Source: an uncultured Clostridia bacterium (GTDB lineage Bacteria; Bacillota; Clostridia; Oscillospirales; CAG-272). Taken from it: a DNA stretch of 64,000 nt. This document shows positions 9,534-19,395 of this stretch, piece after piece. The notes under the pieces were generated by a model. It made no database searches and was not told the DNA's origin. It saw only the letters and a list, made by a program, of their open reading frames with translations. The stretch is taken from the NCBI GenBank assembly GCA_947631765.1, contig CANRMP010000002.1, positions 124,001 through 188,000 on the forward strand. Reading direction: 5' to 3'. Numbering within the stretch: the first letter of the stretch is position 1; the number at the start of each line of letters is the position of its first letter. Both the position numbers and the translations under genes were made by a program.

Positions 9534-10808
9534 ATGTTTTTTGATAAGGTTAAAATCACAATTAAGGCAGGGGACGGCGGAAACGGCGCGGTCTCCTTCC
9601 GAAGGGAAAAATACGTCTCGCACGGCGGTCCCGACGGCGGGGACGGCGGAAGAGGCGGAAACGTGTATTTTCGCGTTGAGGAAGGTCAAAACACTCTGAC
9701 CTACTACAAGTACAAAAGAAAATTTACCGCCCAAAACGGGGGCGACGGCTCGGGCTCGAAGTTCCACGGAAAGAACGGCGAGGACCTTATATTGCCGGTT
9801 CCGCTCGGAACTCTCATAAAGGACGCCGAAACCGGGCTTGTAATTAAGGACATGTCGGAGCGCGAGGATTTTCTTATCTGCAAAGGCGGAAAAGGCGGAT
9901 GGGGAAACAAGCATTTTGCCACTCCGACAAGGCAGATACCACGCTTTGCCAAGGCGGGCATAAAGGGCGAATACAAAGAGATAACACTTGAGCTTAAGCT
10001 TATAGCTGACGTGGGCTTTATAGGACTGCCCAACGTGGGAAAATCCTCTCTTCTTTCGGTTATAAGCGAGGCAAGACCGAAAATCGCAGACTATCATTTT
10101 ACAACGCTTGAACCGTCTGTCGGAGTCGTAGAGCTTGATAGGGAGAGAGCGTTTGTCGCCGCCGACATTCCCGGACTTATCGAGGGCGCGTCACAGGGTG
10201 CCGGGCTCGGGCATGAGTTTTTGCGACATGTAGACAGATGCCGGCTTTTCGTTCACGTCGTCGATATTTCGGGCAAAGAGGGAAGAGACCCCGTTCAAGA
10301 CATAAAAACCATAAACCGCGAGCTTGAGCTAAGCAATCCTGAGCTTATGAACCGTCCTCAGATAATTGCCGCAAATAAATGCGATCTGCTTGAAAGTGAC
10401 AGCGATTTGTCGGCTTTTGAGAACTTTTGCAAAGAAAACGGCTATGAAACGGTCATGATATCTGCGCTTGAAAACAAAAACATACAAAAGCTTTTAAATC
10501 TTGTTTACGAAAAGCTCACAAAACTGCCTCCCGTCAAGGTGTATGAGACCGAATATATCGAAAAGGACGATGTTGAGTGCAGAACCAATCATGACGTTAC
10601 AATTAAAAATATAAACGGAGTTTATGTTGTCGAGGGAGAATGGCTGCTTCGCCTTATGGCTGACATTTACTTTGACGACCGTGAATCGCTGATGTATTTT
10701 CAGAGAATGCTCAGAAAATACGGCGTTATCGACGCTCTCTTAAGCGCGGGGGTTAAAGACGGTGACACTGTCAGCATATACGACTTTGAATTTGATTTTG
10801 TTACCTGA
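9534..10808 (+). CDS. obg: GTPase Obg/CgtA
   Basis: This 424-residue GTPase acts in 50S maturation and the stringent/stress response. The N-terminal glycine-rich Obg fold (1-158, MFFDKVKITIKAGDGGNG) precedes a G domain with G1 GLPNVGKSS near 165, G3 DIPGLIEGA and G4 NKCD. The C-terminal OCT domain typical of Firmicutes Obg fills the last ~80 residues. It starts 33 nt after ligA and ends 11 nt before the nudix gene, and is probably cotranscribed with both. Confidence 0.97.
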   Translation: MFFDKVKITIKAGDGGNGAVSFRREKYVSHGGPDGGDGGRGGNVYFRVEEGQNTLTYYKYKRKFTAQNGGDGSGSKFHGKNGEDLILPVPLGTLIKDAETGLVIKDMSEREDFLICKGGKGGWGNKHFATPTRQIPRFAKAGIKGEYKEITLELKLIADVGFIGLPNVGKSSLLSVISEARPKIADYHFTTLEPSVGVVELDRERAFVAADIPGLIEGASQGAGLGHEFLRHVDRCRLFVHVVDISGKEGRDPVQDIKTINRELELSNPELMNRPQIIAANKCDLLESDSDLSAFENFCKENGYETVMISALENKNIQKLLNLVYEKLTKLPPVKVYETEYIEKDDVECRTNHDVTIKNINGVYVVEGEWLLRLMADIYFDDRESLMYFQRMLRKYGVIDALLSAGVKDGDTVSIYDFEFDFVT

Positions 10809-10819
10809 GAGGAAAATAC

Positions 10820-11290
10820 ATGGAATATTACAAATACCTTCGGCAATTTGTAGGGCATGACCCTATTATGCTTGTCGGCGCGGGAGTTATAATATACAAA
10901 GAAAACAAGGTACTGCTCCAGCGGCGCGCGGACGATTTGTGCTGGGCGTATCACGGGGGAATTGTCGAGCTCGGAGAAACCACCGAGGAGGCGGTTCGCC
11001 GTGAGCTTGTCGAGGAAATCGGAGTGAAGGTTGGAAGACTTCAACTCTTTGGAGTATATTCGGGAAAAGAGCAGTTTGTCTGCTATAAAAACGGCGACAA
11101 GGTGCAGTATATCAACACGGTATACGTCACAAACGAGCTTCTTTGCGAGCCTGTTCCCGACAAGGTCGAGGCGCTTGAATGTGCGTGGTTTGACATAAAT
11201 TCACTGCCGACCGACCTGCACGTGTCCGATGCTTCGGTTCTGTTGGATTTTGCCGAATGGTTAAAGGACAAGGAGCAAAAAGATGCTTGA
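10820..11290 (+). CDS. Nudix hydrolase
   Basis: The 156-residue protein has the full Nudix box GGIVELGETTEEAVRRELVE followed by EIGV near residues 50-73, which binds the metal that cleaves a nucleoside diphosphate linked to X. The substrate is not predictable from the box; the family includes MutT-like house-cleaning enzymes. It lies between obg and prfA and overlaps prfA by 8 nt, implying translational coupling. The start is an ATG after GAGAGGAAA. Confidence 0.88.
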   Translation: MEYYKYLRQFVGHDPIMLVGAGVIIYKENKVLLQRRADDLCWAYHGGIVELGETTEEAVRRELVEEIGVKVGRLQLFGVYSGKEQFVCYKNGDKVQYINTVYVTNELLCEPVPDKVEALECAWFDINSLPTDLHVSDASVLLDFAEWLKDKEQKDA

Positions 11291-12356
11291 AAAGCTTGAA
11301 AAAACAGAAATACGCTATGAAAGCATTATTAACAGCCTGAGCGAGCCGAATATTATTGAAAACGCCGCGGAATACGCAAGGCTGATGAAGGAGCAAAAAC
11401 AGCTTTTCCCCCTTGTTGAAAAATACAGGGAATACAAAAAATGCAAAGATGAAATAAGCGAGCTTTCGTCAATGCTTCTTGAAGTGGACACCCCGGACTT
11501 TAAAAAAGAGATCGAAGGAGAGATAAGAGCGGCAAAGGAAAAGCTTGACAGAACCTTTGAAGAGCTTAAAATAATGCTTATCCCAAAGGACCCCGACGAT
11601 GAGCGAAACGTTATAGTTGAAATAAGAGCGGGAGCCGGAGGGGAAGAGGCGGCGCTTTTTGCCGCCGACCTTTACCGAATGTACACAATGTACGCCCAGC
11701 GTCGCGGACTCAAAACCGAAAGGGTGAGCTTTAACGAAACCGAGCTCGGCGGTTTTAAGGAAATATGCTTTATGGCATCAGGTGAGGACGCATTTTCGCG
11801 CTTTAAATTCGAAAGCGGAGTTCACAGAGTTCAAAGGGTTCCGGTCACCGAGTCTCAGGGAAGAATACAGACCTCAACCGTGACGGTGGCAGTCCTTCCC
11901 GAGGCACAGGACGTCGATATTGTAATAAATCCCTCCGACCTTGTAATCGAAAGCTGTAAGTCAAGCGGAGCCGGAGGTCAGCATATCAACAAGACCGAAT
12001 CGGCGGTAAGAATAACACATAAACCCTCGGGAATAGTCGTTGAGTGTCAGGAGGAGCGTTCGCAGTTCAAAAACCGCGACAAGGCGATGGCTCTGCTTCG
12101 AAGTAAGCTTTATAACATCGCAAAGACCGAGCGGGATGAGAAAATTGCCGGAGAGAGAAAAAGTCAGGTCGGAACGGGAGACAGAAGCGAAAAAATAAGG
12201 ACGTACAATTTCCCGCAAAAACGCCTTACAGACCACAGAATAGGGCTGACGCTCTATTCGCTTGAAAGCGTTATGAACGGCTGTATTGACGATATTATCG
12301 ACGCGCTCATTGCGGCGGATACGGCGGAAAAACTGAAAAACGGGGAATTTCATTGA
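11283..12356 (+). CDS. prfA: Peptide chain release factor 1
   Basis: RF1 terminates translation at UAA and UAG. The 357-residue protein has the peptidyl-hydrolysis motif GGQ in SSGAGGQHINKTESAVR near 225-240. The RF1-type PxT codon-reading tripeptide is PVT (in QRVPVTESQGRIQT), where RF2 has SPF. RTYNFPQKRLTDHRI also matches RF1. The start overlaps the nudix gene by 8 nt, and the Sua5 gene follows by 10 nt. The prfA-to-tsaC/sua5 order is common in Firmicutes. Confidence 0.96.
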   Translation: MLEKLEKTEIRYESIINSLSEPNIIENAAEYARLMKEQKQLFPLVEKYREYKKCKDEISELSSMLLEVDTPDFKKEIEGEIRAAKEKLDRTFEELKIMLIPKDPDDERNVIVEIRAGAGGEEAALFAADLYRMYTMYAQRRGLKTERVSFNETELGGFKEICFMASGEDAFSRFKFESGVHRVQRVPVTESQGRIQTSTVTVAVLPEAQDVDIVINPSDLVIESCKSSGAGGQHINKTESAVRITHKPSGIVVECQEERSQFKNRDKAMALLRSKLYNIAKTERDEKIAGERKSQVGTGDRSEKIRTYNFPQKRLTDHRIGLTLYSLESVMNGCIDDIIDALIAADTAEKLKNGEFH

Positions 12357-12366
12357 AATATATTAT

Positions 12367-13395
12367 ATGGAAACACTCATAATATCGGGAAACGACGATA
12401 ACGGAATAAGAATTGCGGCAAATATAATAAGAGAGGGCGGGCTTGTCGCCTTTCCCACTGAAACGGTTTACGGGCTCGGTGCAAGCGCTCTTCTGTCGGG
12501 CGCGGCAAAAAAAATATACGCCGCCAAGGGCAGACCCTCGGACAATCCGCTTATAGTCCACCTTTCAACTCCCGAAGATGCGGAAAAATTCGCATATGTC
12601 AGCGATACATATTTTAAGCTTGCCGAAAAATTCATGCCGGGTCCGCTGACTGTAATATTGCAAAAAAAGGATATAATACCGTTCGATGTTACGGGCGGGC
12701 TTGATACCGTCGGACTGCGGGTACCTTCAAATCCTGTCGCAAACAAGCTTATAAGGTATGCAGGCGTACCGATAGCGGCGCCCTCAGCCAATCTTTCGGG
12801 CAAGCCGTCAACCACAAGGGCTTCCCATGTTATAAACGACCTTTACGGCAGAATAGACGCGATAATCGACGCGGGAGAATGCAGTATAGGGCTTGAATCG
12901 ACAATTGTCTCGGTTGAGGGCGATAATTCTCTAAAACTGCTCCGCCCGGGAGGCATCACTCTCGAACAGCTCAAGGAGTGCGGCTTTAGAGTGAGTCTTG
13001 ATAAGGCGGTGACCCAAAAGCTTGACGACTCGGAAAGACCTGCGGCACCGGGCATGAAATACCGTCACTATGCCCCAAGGGCAAGCGTCACACTCTTTGA
13101 CGGAGATTACGAAATTGTAAAAAGAAAATTATATGAGTTAAGGGATGTTGACGGCGCGGCGATTTTGTGCTACTATGAAGATACGGAGCTTGCAGGGCTT
13201 AAAAATTCGATAGTTATCGGGAGCAGAATTGATAAACAAAACACCGCTCACAGACTTTTTGCACTGCTTAGAGATATAGACTGCGACAGCAGCGTAAAAG
13301 ACATTTACGCGGCGTTGCCCGAAAAAGACGGAATAGGTCTTGCAATATTCAACAGGCTTATAAAAGCCGCGGGATATCGCGTTATAAAGGTATAA
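12367..13395 (+). CDS. tsaC: L-threonylcarbamoyladenylate synthase (Sua5 type)
   Basis: The 342-residue protein makes threonylcarbamoyl-AMP from threonine, bicarbonate and ATP, the first step of tRNA t6A37 modification. The YrdC domain fills residues 1-205, with GGLVAFPTETVYGLGA near 23 and the KPSTTRASHV loop. A Sua5-specific linker (PGMKYRHYAPRASV, near 225) and a C-terminal Rossmann-like domain follow, so it is the long Sua5 form. It has a weak ribosome site and probably depends on coupling to prfA. Confidence 0.94.
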   Translation: METLIISGNDDNGIRIAANIIREGGLVAFPTETVYGLGASALLSGAAKKIYAAKGRPSDNPLIVHLSTPEDAEKFAYVSDTYFKLAEKFMPGPLTVILQKKDIIPFDVTGGLDTVGLRVPSNPVANKLIRYAGVPIAAPSANLSGKPSTTRASHVINDLYGRIDAIIDAGECSIGLESTIVSVEGDNSLKLLRPGGITLEQLKECGFRVSLDKAVTQKLDDSERPAAPGMKYRHYAPRASVTLFDGDYEIVKRKLYELRDVDGAAILCYYEDTELAGLKNSIVIGSRIDKQNTAHRLFALLRDIDCDSSVKDIYAALPEKDGIGLAIFNRLIKAAGYRVIKV

Positions 13396-13450
13396 GAATA
13401 CAAAAAATTAAGATAAAAAGACATTAATTTATTAGATTGTCGGAGTAAAG

Positions 13451-15685
13451 ATGGCAAGAAAAAAGATAAAAGAAGAAACAAACAGCTCGGAGCAAATCGC
13501 GCCTATTGTAGACCAGCCCATAACCGAAACGGTTGAAAAAAACTACATGCCGTATGTTATGAGCGTCATAATATCAAGAGCGATACCGGAAATTGACGGA
13601 TTTAAGCCCTCTCACAGGAAAATTCTTTACACAATGTTTAAGATGGGACTTATGACCGGTCCGAGAACAAAGAGCGCGAATATTGTGGGACAAACCATGC
13701 ACCTAAACCCACACGGCGACGCTTCGATATACGATACCATGGTGCGCCTTACAAGGGGCAATCAGTCACTGCTTCATCCCTTTATCGATTCAAAGGGAAG
13801 CTTCGGAAAGCAGTATTCAACCTCAATGGCGTACGCCGCATCACGTTATACTGAGGCAAAGCTTGACCCATTCTGCGCCGAAATATTCAGGGGTATCGAT
13901 AAAAATGCCGTCGATATGGTACCAAACTACGACAATACAACGACCGAGCCGGTACTGCTTCCGACCTCTTTTCCGAATATTCTCGTTTCACCCAATATGG
14001 GTATCGCCGTGGGAGTTGCAAGCAAAATATGCTCCTTTAACCTTGCCGAGGTGTGTGACGGGACAATACAGATTCTGAAAAATCCGCACACCGACGTTGA
14101 CGAAATGCTGGATATCATAAAAGCGCCCGATTTTGCGGGCGGCGGATACGTGATATACGACAGGGAAGAGTTTACAAGCATTTATAAAACCGGACACGGG
14201 AATTTCACGCTTAGGGCAAAATATCGCTATGACCCGAAGGCAAACTGCATCGACATTTTAGAAATACCTTATTCCACCTCGATTGAAAAAATCATGGCAA
14301 AGCTCATGGAGCTTGTAAAGGCGAATAAGCTTAAAGAGGTGTCGGATTTCAGAGACGAAATCGATCTCAGTGGCTTTAAGCTCACCCTTGACCTGAAAAA
14401 GGGCACAGACCCGGACGCTCTTATGGCAAAGCTTTACAGGCTTACGCCGCTTGAAGACAATTTTGCTTGCAATTTTAACGTTCTTATCGACAATGTACCA
14501 AAACAGCTTGGCGTTATTGATATAATCAAGGAATGGATAAAATTCCGAATGGTATGCGTTCGTCGGGAGCTTACCTTCGAGCTCGGCAAGAAAAACGACA
14601 GACTTCATCTGCTTCTCGGACTTGCAAAAATCCTGCTTGACATCGATAAAGCGGTCAAAATAGTGCGTAACACTCAAAACGACAGGGATGTTGTACCGAA
14701 TCTTATGCAGGGCTTTGACGTTGACGAAATTCAAGCGGAATTTATTGCCGAAATCAAATTAAGAAACTTTAACAGAGAATATATTCTTAGCAAAATCAAC
14801 GAAATAGAATCGCTAAAAGACGAGATTGAAAAGCTTGAAACGCTTATTTCAAGCGATGCAAAGCTCAAAAATTATATCGCCTCACAGCTAAAAGAAATTA
14901 AAAATAAATATAAAAAGGACAGGCTGACCGAAATAATATATCCTCATGAGATAGTGCAGTACGAGGAAGAGGATACGGTTGAAAACTACAACGTAAAGCT
15001 CGTCTTTACAAAAGAAGGATATTTCAAAAAGGTCAATTTCAATTCATACAAAACCTCCGAGGAGCAAAAGGTCAAGGAGGGAGACGAGGTGATCGTCGCA
15101 GAGGACGGTGACAACCTTACCGACCTGTTGTTTTTCTCCGATAAGGCGCAGTGCTATAAATCGAAGGCTTCGGCTTTTGACTGCGTAAAATCCTCGGTTA
15201 TGGGCGAATATGTACCTGCAAAGCTGTCTTTTGACCAGGGAGAGAGGGCAATTTTCTTTTGCGGAGTGAAGGAATATTTTGAAGACAAATACATTGTGTT
15301 TATTTTCGAGAACGGAAAGGGAGTTAGAGTTCCGCTTTCCGCTTACGAGACCAAGGGAAACCGCAAAAAGCTTACCGGAGCATATTCTCAAAACTCTCCG
15401 ATAGCAGCGGTGCTTTATGAGGATGCGCCCTTTGATATGCTTATTCTTGACAGCTCAAATAAAGCGATACTGATAAATTCTTCGCTTATCCCAATAAAAA
15501 CCACGCGAAATTCTCAAGGAGTTACGGTTTTTTCTCTTAAAAAGGGCTGTAAGGTTGTAGGAGCTATAAAGAATTTTGCGGGAAAGAGCTCCGGCGGCAA
15601 ATCGCTTCGCAAAACAAAAATACCCGCAACAGGCGTCAGCTACGGCGAATATGAGCTCTCTGAAAATCAGATAAAGCTGATATAG
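13451..15685 (+). CDS. Type IIA DNA topoisomerase subunit A (ParC/GyrA-like), no partner nearby
   Basis: The 744-residue protein is the DNA-breaking A subunit of a gyrase/topo IV-type enzyme. The drug-resistance-region motif PHGDASIYDTMVRL is near residue 93, and the catalytic tyrosine is in SRYTEAKL near 137. A coiled-coil/tower region (about 360-490) precedes a reduced C-terminal domain; I see no GyrA box (QRRGGKG), which favours topo IV-like activity over gyrase. A basic N-terminal extension is present. ParE/GyrB partners usually lie just upstream, but here the neighbour is Sua5, so the B subunit must be elsewhere. Confidence 0.88.
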   Translation: MARKKIKEETNSSEQIAPIVDQPITETVEKNYMPYVMSVIISRAIPEIDGFKPSHRKILYTMFKMGLMTGPRTKSANIVGQTMHLNPHGDASIYDTMVRLTRGNQSLLHPFIDSKGSFGKQYSTSMAYAASRYTEAKLDPFCAEIFRGIDKNAVDMVPNYDNTTTEPVLLPTSFPNILVSPNMGIAVGVASKICSFNLAEVCDGTIQILKNPHTDVDEMLDIIKAPDFAGGGYVIYDREEFTSIYKTGHGNFTLRAKYRYDPKANCIDILEIPYSTSIEKIMAKLMELVKANKLKEVSDFRDEIDLSGFKLTLDLKKGTDPDALMAKLYRLTPLEDNFACNFNVLIDNVPKQLGVIDIIKEWIKFRMVCVRRELTFELGKKNDRLHLLLGLAKILLDIDKAVKIVRNTQNDRDVVPNLMQGFDVDEIQAEFIAEIKLRNFNREYILSKINEIESLKDEIEKLETLISSDAKLKNYIASQLKEIKNKYKKDRLTEIIYPHEIVQYEEEDTVENYNVKLVFTKEGYFKKVNFNSYKTSEEQKVKEGDEVIVAEDGDNLTDLLFFSDKAQCYKSKASAFDCVKSSVMGEYVPAKLSFDQGERAIFFCGVKEYFEDKYIVFIFENGKGVRVPLSAYETKGNRKKLTGAYSQNSPIAAVLYEDAPFDMLILDSSNKAILINSSLIPIKTTRNSQGVTVFSLKKGCKVVGAIKNFAGKSSGGKSLRKTKIPATGVSYGEYELSENQIKLI

Positions 15686-15710
15686 CGATTAAACTCGGAA
15701 AGGAGAAAAG

Positions 15711-17456
15711 ATGGGAAAGAAACAAAAGTATAAGGAAAGCGACGCGAAGCTTTGGATAAGGCTTCTTTGCGGTTTTCTCGGCGCCCTCATGGTGTTTGGA
15801 ATAGTTTTTATGGTTATCACCTCTTTTTTAACCGATTCCTTCGCCGCGCCCGAGGACAATCAAAAATACAACGTCAAGAGCCGCGAAATAAGCGTCGGAC
15901 TTAACTACCTTTCAAGCGCTGTTCCGGGCTGCACACTAAGCAGCACCGGAATGCTGACGGTGTATACAAACAATTTAGAGCTTGACGATATAACAGGCGA
16001 GGTCACCGTTTCCTTTGACGGCAACGAGTATATATATAACGGCGAAATATCTGACAACACCAACGGAGTTTTGATAATCGGAGGTTATCATGTTCGAATA
16101 TCTTACATTCAGACAGCAGGCGGCGGCTCCTCTTCCGGGCAGGACAATCCCGTCTTTGTCGTTCCCGGAGCCTCGGGAGACTCGGGAAATGTAGGTCAGG
16201 GCTTTACAAAGGAAAATATAAACGAATATATTTCCGGACTCAACCAGTCGGACGCCTTTTCAAGACTGCAGGTTTACGCCTTTCCGATGTATATCGGCTC
16301 GGAATGTTATATTGCGGTGGGCGACTATGCAACAAAGGAGGAAGCCGCAAATCTTCTTGGCGAGCTTCAGCAAAATTTCAAAATTGTTGCCGATATCGCA
16401 GAACCGAATGACAATATGATGACAGTTCACACGGGCGAAAACAGAATACTTTTTGAAACCGACAGCAAAAGCGACCTTAAAATAAGCTCTTCGGGCAATA
16501 ATCCTTTGACAAACGGCAAGGGCGAGCAGTTTTACGGCACATTTGAATTTTGCAGAGACAACAGCGAGAATAAGGGAGCTTTAAGGATTATCAACACTCT
16601 TACTGCCGACGATTACGTAAAATCGGTTATGTCTGTTGAGCTTTCCTCAAATTATTCCTCTGAAATGCTGAAAGCCTGCGCAATTGTTTTTCGAACTCTT
16701 GCTTATAATCTGCATGGCGTACACAGCGAGCAGGGCTTTGACGTGTGCAGCGATTCTCACTGCCAAAAGTACATAGGATGCGCTTCTGTTTCGGAAAGTA
16801 TTTCGGGCGCTGTCGACCAAACGCTTGACAACGTGCTGACCTATGAGAAAAAACTAATCTATCCCGTATACTGCATCTCAAGCGGCTCTACTACCGTTTC
16901 ACTGTCCGACGCCATAGGAAATAATCTTTCTTATCTTACCTCTTTAAAAACGCCGTGGGATTTGGACAATGCGGCATTTGACGATTGGACGGCGAGCGTT
17001 TCACCGAGCGAGCTTTGCAGAACGCTCAACGCCGCGGGATATAACAAGCTTGAAACCTCAATACGCAGTATTTCTGTTGACAAGAGAAGCGAAAATTCGC
17101 TGTATATAACCGAAATTACGTTTACCGACATCCTTGACAACAGCGTGACGATAAGCGGCAGTGAGAATATAAGAATCGCGCTTGACGGCATTGTCCAAAG
17201 CGCCGCCTTTATCGTCGGCAAAAGCGGAAGCGCGGTCACCTTTGAAAGCTTTGATGAAAACGGCAATGCAAAAGAGGAAACGCGCGCGCTATCCGGAGTT
17301 GTGGGACATTTTGTCTTCTCGGGCGAAGGAGTCGGCTCTGGAGTCGGACTGAGCTTTAGCGGAGCGCAGAGCCTTGCAAAACAGGGTAAAACGTTTTCTG
17401 ATATTATTTCGGTATATTATCCGAGCGCAACGCTTGCAGCAGTCAATGTCAAATAA
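15711..17456 (+). CDS. SpoIID/LytB-domain protein with SPOR-like domain
   Basis: This 581-residue anchored protein has an N-terminal membrane helix (about 18-45). An internal SPOR-like stretch (about 165-225, RLQVYAFPMYIGSECYIAVG) should bind denuded glycan. A SpoIID domain follows from ~270; SpoIID cleaves peptidoglycan during engulfment. The catalytic Glu context is MSVELSS and the clostridial zinc-type motif VCSDSHCQKY is present. The usual final GHGxGLS reads GSGVGLS, so the His is lost. It sits 25 nt after the topoisomerase gene and ends at a bidirectional terminator. It may be a SpoIID paralogue rather than the sporulation enzyme itself. Confidence 0.82.
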   Translation: MGKKQKYKESDAKLWIRLLCGFLGALMVFGIVFMVITSFLTDSFAAPEDNQKYNVKSREISVGLNYLSSAVPGCTLSSTGMLTVYTNNLELDDITGEVTVSFDGNEYIYNGEISDNTNGVLIIGGYHVRISYIQTAGGGSSSGQDNPVFVVPGASGDSGNVGQGFTKENINEYISGLNQSDAFSRLQVYAFPMYIGSECYIAVGDYATKEEAANLLGELQQNFKIVADIAEPNDNMMTVHTGENRILFETDSKSDLKISSSGNNPLTNGKGEQFYGTFEFCRDNSENKGALRIINTLTADDYVKSVMSVELSSNYSSEMLKACAIVFRTLAYNLHGVHSEQGFDVCSDSHCQKYIGCASVSESISGAVDQTLDNVLTYEKKLIYPVYCISSGSTTVSLSDAIGNNLSYLTSLKTPWDLDNAAFDDWTASVSPSELCRTLNAAGYNKLETSIRSISVDKRSENSLYITEITFTDILDNSVTISGSENIRIALDGIVQSAAFIVGKSGSAVTFESFDENGNAKEETRALSGVVGHFVFSGEGVGSGVGLSFSGAQSLAKQGKTFSDIISVYYPSATLAAVNVK

Positions 17457-17470
17457 AATTTAATAAAAAA

Positions 17471-17506
17471 CAGGGGAGAGCTTTATTTCGGCTCTCCCGT
17501 TTTTTA
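17471..17506. terminator. Bidirectional terminator
   Basis: GGGGAGAGC/GCTCTCCC stem with T-tracts on both strands (GTTTTTT on plus, TTTTTTATT on minus), between convergent genes. Confidence 0.92.
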
Positions 17507-17525
17507 GGTATTTTCCGCTTTGGTA

Positions 17526-19298
17526 TTAAATATTTTTGCTTTTTGATTTGCGCTTTTTGGTAACTGCAAGCGCTATTGATACGCCTGCCGCAATAACAAG
17601 CGCGCCGATACCTATGCCGATTACCGGCTTTATGTAGCTTGAAACAAACTTATTGCTCGGCGGTGCTTCGGGCGTTACGATATCGTCGCCAATTATCGGT
17701 TCTTCCTCTTCGCTTTGCGGAAAGTCGACGATAAACTGTGCCGAGGCGATCCATTGTCCTGTTACATAGTCCCTGCCGCGGACAATCAGCTTGTCTTTAT
17801 AAGCGTAGATGTAATATCCCTGCGAGCCCTCAATACCTTGATTTGTTTCAATTGAATCATCGTTCCAGAGATACGCTCCGGCGGCGGTGTTGAAAATAGT
17901 CGGGAGTTTGTCGTCGCGGGGCTTCATAGTGTGAAGCGAGTCCATTTCCCAGTGGCTGTGACCGGTAAAGAGAACAACCTCGGGATAGTCTTTTAATATT
18001 TTTGCAAACGCTCTTGACTGTTTAATGCCGTGCCACTCCTGATAAGCGAAGGTTCCCGCAACGGTGTCAATAATTCCCTGATGCAAAAATACATATATCG
18101 GACGGTTTTCGTCTCTGTCCTCGTTAAGCTTTTCCTTAAACCAATTAAGCTGAGTGGTTGACAGATCGGCTTGAAGCCCGAAGCTCTCGCTTCCGAGGAA
18201 TATGAAGTGCACTCCGTTTAGCCAAAGGTCATAGTAGACCGAGTCGACTCCGGGCTCGGTATATTGTAAGAAATTTTTAAGATGCGTGTCATACGGTCCG
18301 TTTGCAAGGTCGTGATTCCCTATAGCGCAGTAAACGCTTGGCAGAGAGCTTCCGGCGTTTGATAACAGCTGTCTGAAGCAGCGGTATTCGGAGACCGATC
18401 CGCTGTCGGCAATATCGCCGTTAATGAATATACCGATGCTGTTGGGAGAGAGCTTTTTTATATCTTCAAGGGCTGTGGCAAAGTGCATGTTGTGAATGTG
18501 CGTCTGCGATGCGTTAAGATGTATATCGCTTAGCACCTGCATTTCGTAAAGCGGTGAACCGAAGTCGTAATCATTACAGCCCTCGGGGAGCATTACGGTT
18601 GCCGCGCTTTCCGACATCTTGCCGTTTCTTACCGCGTAGACTAAAATTCGGTCGGCGGTTATGGGAATAAGCGTACTTGTCACCATTTCATATTCTGTGA
18701 CCTTTCCCGTGCATTTTATCGGAGCAAAGGCTGTATAGTCGGCAAGCGCTCCGTTTTTGTCTGCCCAATATGCCTTGTAGCTGTCGGGAAGCGCTTCCTC
18801 ATTTGCCGCAGTAATAGAGAGCTTGCCGTCTGCCGCTCCCACAAATGCTCCGGTTCTTTCATATTCGGCGCTTGTCGGAGCGTCGGGCGGAATATTTGCG
18901 GCGGGATCCTCGTTTACGGTAATGCTCACGCTGTCAAGCACGGTGTATCCGTCATTTTCAAACAGATAGATTATGTACTCACCGGCGGGAACGCTAAAGT
19001 ATGCCGAACGGTTGCTGTTCGTTCTCTCCGCTTGGCGCATGTCCTTCGTGCCGCCGGATACGTTGCCGTCTCTTGCAACATAGTACCAACGAATCGATTG
19101 ATCGCTTTCGGGTGTGTCGGTGGCAAGGTACAGTCCGACCCAGTCATTGCCCGAGCCTGTGGCGGTAACGAGAATTTCTTCCCCCTCGGTGTATGTCGTT
19201 TTGTCGGTTTTAAGCAGCTCGGCTGCAGATACAAAAGTCGGAATCATAGTCGTAAATAACATTGCAGTTATGCATAAAATTGAAATAAATTTTTTCAT
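17526..19298 (-). CDS. Secreted, membrane-anchored calcineurin-like metallophosphoesterase
   Basis: The 590-residue protein has a signal peptide ending VSAAE near 27. An Ig-like/N-terminal module (30-130) precedes the phosphoesterase core (about 245-490). Metal motifs in order are SDIHLN (DxH), NGDIADSG (GDxxD), GNHD and GHSH. A C-terminal membrane helix (about 557-580) followed by a KKRKSKSKN tail anchors it to the membrane, so the catalytic domain faces out. The substrate is unknown; candidates are phosphomonoesters, nucleotides or teichoic-acid phosphate. It is divergent in function from its potD neighbour and probably a single gene. Confidence 0.88.
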   Translation of the reverse strand: MKKFISILCITAMLFTTMIPTFVSAAELLKTDKTTYTEGEEILVTATGSGNDWVGLYLATDTPESDQSIRWYYVARDGNVSGGTKDMRQAERTNSNRSAYFSVPAGEYIIYLFENDGYTVLDSVSITVNEDPAANIPPDAPTSAEYERTGAFVGAADGKLSITAANEEALPDSYKAYWADKNGALADYTAFAPIKCTGKVTEYEMVTSTLIPITADRILVYAVRNGKMSESAATVMLPEGCNDYDFGSPLYEMQVLSDIHLNASQTHIHNMHFATALEDIKKLSPNSIGIFINGDIADSGSVSEYRCFRQLLSNAGSSLPSVYCAIGNHDLANGPYDTHLKNFLQYTEPGVDSVYYDLWLNGVHFIFLGSESFGLQADLSTTQLNWFKEKLNEDRDENRPIYVFLHQGIIDTVAGTFAYQEWHGIKQSRAFAKILKDYPEVVLFTGHSHWEMDSLHTMKPRDDKLPTIFNTAAGAYLWNDDSIETNQGIEGSQGYYIYAYKDKLIVRGRDYVTGQWIASAQFIVDFPQSEEEEPIIGDDIVTPEAPPSNKFVSSYIKPVIGIGIGALVIAAGVSIALAVTKKRKSKSKNI

Positions 19299-19395
19299 TT
19301 TATGGTTATACCTTTCTTTCGATTTTTGAGGCTATGTGAAGGGTTAAAAGGTCAATTTGGCATTTGGGTTTTGCAAAAATATGCAAATATACTTA

